A DNA stretch of 64,000 bases, from positions 696,001-760,000 of the forward strand of contig CAJNDS010002745.1 in the NCBI GenBank assembly GCA_905221605.1, read 5' to 3'. The position numbers and the translations under genes were made by a program. Under the pieces are notes generated by a model. The model saw only the letters and a program-made list of their open reading frames with translations. It did no database searches and was not told the origin of the DNA. Positions 59,525-64,000 of the stretch are shown piece by piece. Numbering within the stretch: the first letter of the stretch is position 1; each line of letters begins with the position of its first letter. The DNA comes from Symbiodinium natans. Taxonomy: Eukaryota > Sar > Dinophyceae > Suessiales > Symbiodiniaceae.

Positions 59525-59568
59525 CTCGAGATCTGCTGCATCTGGGAAATCTCAAGGTCCAAAGCCTC
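59525..59568 (-). CDS. candidate exon, coiled-coil-like
   Basis: Acceptor CCTGTTGAG|GAG and donor CTCGAG|GTTGAC. The frame is EALDLEISQMQQIS. Confidence 0.42.
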
Positions 59569-60179
59569 CTCAACAGGGTTCAGAAGTTAAGGCTAAGGGT
59601 TAGGGTTTAACCCTTAGCCCTAAACCCTGAAGCCTGAACCCTAAACCTTAGGGTTTAAGGTTAAGGTTAAGGGTTCAGGGTTTAAGGTTTACGGTTTAGG
59701 GAAGTAGGTGCCCTGTGCATGGTTTAGAGTGTAGGTTTAGGGTTAAGGGTTGATCCTTTGAAGGGCTATATAGGGTGATAAAAGGAAAGGTTCGTAATTC
59801 TTTAGATTTCTACTTACACACCTCTGAGACCCCCAAAGGCTGGGCCTAAACCCCTCAGCCCTAAACCCTAAACCCTAAACCCTAAACCCTAAACCCTAAA
59901 CCTTAACCCCTCAGCCCCTAAATCTCAAACCCGAAGCCCACCTCTCGAGGAGACACCCTCAGCCACGAATCCCAAACAAGAATCCCTAATCCCTACACCT
60001 CAAACCGCCTAAACCTCTGGAAGGTCAGGGTCTAGGGTTTAGGGCTTGGGGTTTAGCGTTCAGGGTTAGGGTGTAGGGTTCAGGGTTCAGGGTTCGGGGT
60101 TCAGGGTTCAGGGTTTAGGGTTTCGGGTTTAGGGTTTGGGGTTCAAGGTTTAGGGGGCTAGTTCTGCGGCTTTCTAAGC

Positions 60180-60243
60180 CCCGGCGCCAAGCTGAAGGCT
60201 CATCTGAGCATCCCTGCGGTCGAGGTTCCTTTGTTCGATGGTG
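60180..60243 (-). CDS. candidate exon, 21 codons
   Basis: Acceptor AACCGCAG|C and GC donor GCCGGG|GCTTAG. The frame is TIEQRNLDRRDAQMSLQLGA. Confidence 0.46.
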
Positions 60244-60408
60244 CTGCGGTTAAGGGTTTAGGGTTTAGGGTTTAAAGGGTAAAGGGTAAAGGGTTTAGGG
60301 TTTAGGGTTTAGGGTTTGGGGTTTAGGGTTTAGGGTTTATGCCCCGGAAGCTTGGGGTGCCGCCTTTAAGGTTTTGTCTTTGTACTTAAGACTAGGACCC
60401 TCTCCGAA

Positions 60409-60450
<42 letters not shown>
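60409..60450. repeat. (AT)n(GT)n microsatellite
   Basis: About 22 bp of AT followed by about 20 bp of GT. Confidence 0.96.
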
Positions 60451-60455
60451 AATAC

Positions 60456-60557
60456 CGGGTACCAGTAATGGCGTAGGCTCCGATATTTGAGCCCTAAAGC
60501 CAAAAAGCTTAGAATCCCAGAAGACCGAAATTGCGGACCCAGCAACCAGTCCGCAAC
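60456..60557 (-). CDS. candidate exon, 34 codons
   Basis: Acceptor GTTTTGAGAG|G and donor ACCCG|GTATTA. Exactly 34 codons: VADWLLGPQFRSSGILSFLA then LGLKYRSLRHYWYP. Confidence 0.48.
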
Positions 60558-60977
60558 CTCTCAAAACCTAAAAGTCTAACCGAGACAATTCCAAAGCCCA
60601 AGCGACCTAAAACCTAAATCCCTAAACCCTGAAGCCTTGGCGGGTTGAACTTCAGCCCATAAACCCGAAGCCCAAAAAACATAAACCCTAAAAATAAGGG
60701 GATACCCAAACCCTAAGCCCCAAACCCTAATGTTGCACCTGGTTTAGTATTGGCCTCCGCTTTGAGGACAATGTGGCTGTGTTATTCAGGACACCCTGAT
60801 TTGGGAGTCCCTCTGTAAGGACAAACCGTCCGGGCGCCACAAGGAAACTCCACGTGGCGCGCCTTTAAAAGGATTGCCGGGCATCGCTGCCCCTTTTAAA
60901 CTTATCTGAACTCCTCCCGATTAAAATCATATCAACCCCCGGGAGAGTCTAAACAGGGACAAATCCAGCCTCGACTG

Positions 60978-61000
60978 TTCGGGGGGGGGGGGGGGGGGGC
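60978..61000. repeat. poly-G run
   Basis: About 21 G, similar to runs at 8767, 46658 and 49303. Confidence 0.95.
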
Positions 61001-61355
61001 ACACTAAAGCAGGTAAAAACTAAACCCCAACCCCAAACCCCCAACCCCAAACCCGAAACCCCGAAACTTAACTTCCAGCCAAATCCTAAGCCCCGAGACA
61101 TGAACCCTGAACCCTCAACCCTAAACCCCGTTTAGGGTTTAGGGTTTAGCTTTTAAGGTTTTAGGGTTTAGGTTTTAGGGCTTAGGGTTTAGAGTTAGGC
61201 TCAAACCCTGAACCCTCGAAGCCCGGAAGCTTTCAGCCAAAGCCTTAAACCCTAAACCCTAAACCCTAAACTCAAACCCCAAACATCCAACCCTGAACCC
61301 CTGAAGCCCCGATGGGTTGAACTTCCAGCCAAAGCCCTAAAACCTAAACCCTAAA

Positions 61356-61521
61356 CCCTAAACCCTGAACCCTAAACCCTAAACCCTGAACCCGAAACCC
61401 TAAACCCTAAACCCTAAACCCCAAACCCCAAACCCCAAACCCCAAACCCTAAACCCTAAACCCTAAACCCTAGACCCTAAACCCTAAAACCCTAAACCCT
61501 AAACCCTAAACCCTAAACCCG
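61356..61521. repeat. CCCTAAA tract with CCCCAAA variants
   Basis: About 23 units, with a block of four CCCCAAA in the middle. Confidence 0.96.
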
Positions 61522-61524
61522 AAC

Positions 61525-61607
61525 TTCAGCCAAAGGCTCGTCGGAGTGGACAGGCCGGTGAGGCCACGGAATTGGGTCCCACTGCCATCCACGGACTCTG
61601 ACCTCGG
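61525..61607 (-). CDS. candidate exon, two open frames
   Basis: Acceptor GAAAGCAAAGCAG|CC and donor GCTGAA|GTTCGG. One frame is PRSESVDGSGTQFRGLTGLS (higher GC3), the other AEVRVRGWQWDPIPWPHRP. Its acceptor edge is partly repeated at 61713-61742. Confidence 0.45.
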
Positions 61608-62324
61608 CTGCTTTGCTTTCTTTGTCTAAAGGGTAGGGTCTAGGGTTTAGGGTTTGGGGTTTGGGGTTTGGGGTTTCGGGTTTAGGGTTTCGGGTTTAGG
61701 GGTTGGGCTTCTTCCATCGGCTCTGATCTCAGCTGCTTCCGGGTCTTGGGTGTCTAGAGTGTTGGGTTTAGGGTTCAGGGTTTTGGGCTCTGGGTAACCC
61801 TAAAACCCTAAATTCCTAAACCCTAAACCCTAAACCCTAAATTCTCTGGGTTTAGAGTTCAGGGAGTGTTGGGTCGGTTTTTTGTTGTGTTCAGGGCCTC
61901 GGGGCTTCAGGAATCTATGGCTTTAAGGCGTCAGAGTCGTTCGGTTTGGGTCTTTTAGAGTTCAGGGTTGGGCTTAAGGATGTTTTGGGTTCTTTGGGTT
62001 TCAGGGTCTTAGGGTTTAGGGTTTTAGGATTTCGGGCTTTAGGGTCTTAGGTGTTTTAGGATTTGGGGCAACCCTACACCCTAAATACTAAACCTTAAAG
62101 CTTTAGAGTTGCGGGCTTTAGGATTTAGTGAGTAAGGAGTCTAAGAAGGGACCCTTCATCTTGTCCCCTATACAGCCCCTAAACCCTAAACCCTAAACCC
62201 TAAACCCTAAACTCTAAACCCTAGACCCTAAACCCTAGACCCTAAACCCTAAACCCTAAACCCTAAACCCTAAACCTTAAACCCTAAACCCTAGACCCTA
62301 AACCCAAGCCCCCAAATATACCTT

Positions 62325-62520
62325 TAGTCCCTTGAATCTAAGGTTGGAACCGTTGTCCCTTAGTATGGTCCCTTGCCCTTGTTTAAGGGGATTTCAAGGG
62401 GTCAGAAGTATGGGGCCTTGTTGTGTACAGTGTGTATAAGGGTTATAGATATATATACATATATATATATATATATCTCAGGGGAACCAAATTGAGGGCC
62501 CATACTTCGGATCCCCTATT
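62325..62520. repeat. diverged hairpin element with (AT)n interior
   Basis: GGTCAGAAGTATGGGGCC on the left and GAGGGCCCATACTTCGGATC on the right flank a TATATA microsatellite. Similar CCCATACTTC strings occur at 18925, 21188 and 58820. Confidence 0.55.
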
Positions 62521-62697
62521 GAAGTGGGTTTAAGGCTGCAGGGCACTGTTCGTGCCACCGGGGGTCATGTGTCACGGGGCATCAGCAGACTCAGTTGGCG
62601 TAGCCATCTTAGGGTTCCATAAGCCCTAAACCCTAAACCCTAAACCCTACTATACATCTGAAGCTAGCTCAACAAAACCGGCCAGGCCATTCTCAAC

Positions 62698-62734
62698 AAC
62701 GCCCAAGCGGCTCTAAGGCAGTAACATTCCTCGG
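62698..62734 (-). CDS. short candidate exon, strong acceptor
   Basis: Acceptor TTTAGTTTCTGCTCCCAG|CC and donor GGGCGTT|GTTGAG. The frame is PRNVTALEPLGR. A 40-codon plus-strand frame overlaps. Confidence 0.36.
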
Positions 62735-62846
62735 CTGGGAGCAGAAACTAAAGAAGCGAAGCTCCATAAACGCTAAGACCACTAACCCGCCAAACCGCAA
62801 AAAGCACAACCCCAAACCCTAAACCGTAAGCCCTGAATCTCTACAC

Positions 62847-62938
62847 TGGAGGTTTTCGAAGTTTTCGGGGGTTCGGGGGTTGAGAGTGTAGCTGACTTGG
62901 TGACTGCAGCCTTCAGGCTATCGGGGGCACCCACGCCC
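62847..62938 (-). CDS. candidate exon, Pro/Ser/Thr-rich
   Basis: Acceptor GCCGAAAGCAG|G and donor CCTCCA|GTGTAG. The frame is GVGAPDSLKAAVTKSATLST then PEPPKTSKTS. Confidence 0.46.
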
Positions 62939-63108
62939 CTGCTTTCGGCTTGAGGGGGCTTAGGGTTTAGGGGTTTAGGGTTTAGGGTTTAGGGTTTAGA
63001 GTTCAGGGTTTAGGGGTTCAGTTGACTTGGGCGCTTGGGGGATTCGGGCTGTCGCCGAGTTCGGATTGAGAGGTTGGGAGATTGAGGGTTTCGGTGCTTC
63101 AAGGTCAG

Positions 63109-63207
63109 GGCCCTAAACCCTAAACCCTAAACCCTAAACCCTAAACCCTAAACCCTAAACCCTAAACCCTGAACCCTAAACCCTAAACCCTAAACCCTAA
63201 ACCCTAA
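63109..63207. repeat. CCCTAAA telomere-type tract
   Basis: About 14 units with one CCCTGAA. Confidence 0.97.
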
Positions 63208-63404
63208 CAAGTTGAGGGTTGAAAAAGTTACTCCTACAAACTGAGCTTAGGGTCACAGGGTCAAGGGACGGGTTTAGGGTTACTTTTGGGAGAGTTTTAG
63301 GGGATTCCAGCATACCAACCTAAAAAGTATTACATAGGAGCCTTTGGGCAGGGCATGAGTTTAGGGTTTAGGGTTTAGGGTTTAAGGTACGGTTTAGGGT
63401 TGGC

Positions 63405-63466
63405 TATGTCAGGCCGCATAACGGCAATTGATGCTGCAGGTTTACATTCTGAAGGTTTGGGCGCGA
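63405..63466 (-). CDS. candidate exon, unknown protein
   Basis: Acceptor GGACTCTCAG|T and GC donor GACATA|GCCAAC. The frame is APKPSECKPAASIAVMRPDI. Confidence 0.42.
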
Positions 63467-63669
63467 CTGAGAGTCCAACACTCTAAGGTTCTAAACCCGA
63501 ACTTAGCTCTAAACCCCAAACCCTAAACCCTAAACCCTAAACGCTAACCCTAAACCCTAAACCCTAAACCCTAAACCCTAAACCCTAAAACCCCTGAATG
63601 GGGTGGGGTCAGGGTTTAGGTTTAGATTTTCGGGTCTAAGGTTCAGAGACCGAGGTTCAATCCACGAAC

Positions 63670-63730
63670 TTTGGGCGTTGCACCCGCATGCAAAGCCACT
63701 GGCGTCATCCCCGGTGTCATAGACGCTGAC
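63670..63730 (-). CDS. candidate exon, Cys-containing
   Basis: Acceptor AATCCCCTCAG|G and donor CCAAA|GTTCGT. The frame is VSVYDTGDDASGFACGCNAQ. Confidence 0.46.
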
Positions 63731-63826
63731 CTGAGGGGATTTAGGGTTTAGGGTTTAGGGTTTAGGGTTTAGGGTTTGAGGACATATCCTAGCGTTTGGG
63801 CTTCAGGGTTTTTTATTTTAAGTTAC

Positions 63827-63896
63827 ATGGAGATCGCTACGTGAGGGGAGGCTACCAGCAGGATGTTGTGGGATAACATGCACACTCTTAGGCCCT
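63827..63896 (-). CDS. candidate exon with GTAACT donor
   Basis: Acceptor GGGCCTAAG|A and donor CTCCAT|GTAACT. The frame is VCMLSHNILLVASPHVAIS, with high GC3. An overlapping frame is open too. Confidence 0.46.
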
Positions 63897-64000
63897 AAAC
63901 CCGAAAATCCTAAACCCCAAACCCCAAACCCCAAACCCCAAGCCCTAAACCCTAAACCCCAGGGCACCTTCATGGGAGCATTTGGGGGTATCACAGAGCC

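Overview
This window looks like nuclear DNA from a protist or alga with plant-type telomere repeats, most likely a dinoflagellate (Symbiodiniaceae-like). Plants, green algae and chromerids are not excluded. The evidence is the dispersed TTTAGGG/CCCTAAA tracts, the absence of bacterial operons, and short coding-like islands. Many of these islands start after AG|G and end at GT or GC, a splice pattern described for Symbiodinium introns. The window holds no long intact ORF. Nearly all ORFs above 100 codons are low-complexity artefacts or parts of the features below.

Layout. Across the whole window, more than 100 TTTAGGG-type tracts lie in both orientations and separate 40-240 bp islands of non-repetitive, GC-rich sequence. 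Read on the minus strand, most islands have an open frame bounded by AG (usually AG|G) and by GT or GC. I annotate about 100 as candidate exons. The best have two good splice sites or are long: 2769-3006, 3869-3941, 20501-20622, 23033-23110, 39208-39260, 42157-42248, 43625-43825, 45716-45863. The picture is one or more intron-rich genes transcribed from high to low coordinates. Stop-terminated exons at 57191, 43625, 37869 and 35797 are possible gene ends. A 60-bp island has a good chance of an open frame in some frame, so single exons are weak evidence. The case rests on the longer exons, the splice sites and the recurrence. I could not assign pathways, and exon-to-exon phase was checked only locally.

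The intron-like sequence is a mosaic: telomere-type tracts and homogenised variant blocks (CTTAGGG, TTGAGGG, TTTGGGG, CCCTAAAG, GGCTTTT, GTCTAGG), plus at least six families of ~80-180 bp hairpin (MITE-like) elements. Two copies of one family are interrupted by telomere tracts. Several exon edges are duplicated next to telomere tracts, directly or inverted.

Special regions. (1) 40712-41634 is a 923-bp retroelement-like insertion with a perfect 14-bp target duplication just upstream of a splice acceptor. (2) 52965-56150 is a 3-kb C-rich/G-rich strand-asymmetric satellite. It carries an 817-bp TIR element (54191-55007) and borders a minus-strand exon (56152-56524) encoding two Cys modules resembling Stc1-type zinc domains. 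(3) 34071-34301 holds two related exons. I saw no rRNA, tRNA or CRISPR array. Stretches not listed are degenerate telomere-like sequence or intron-like DNA in which I recognise nothing further.
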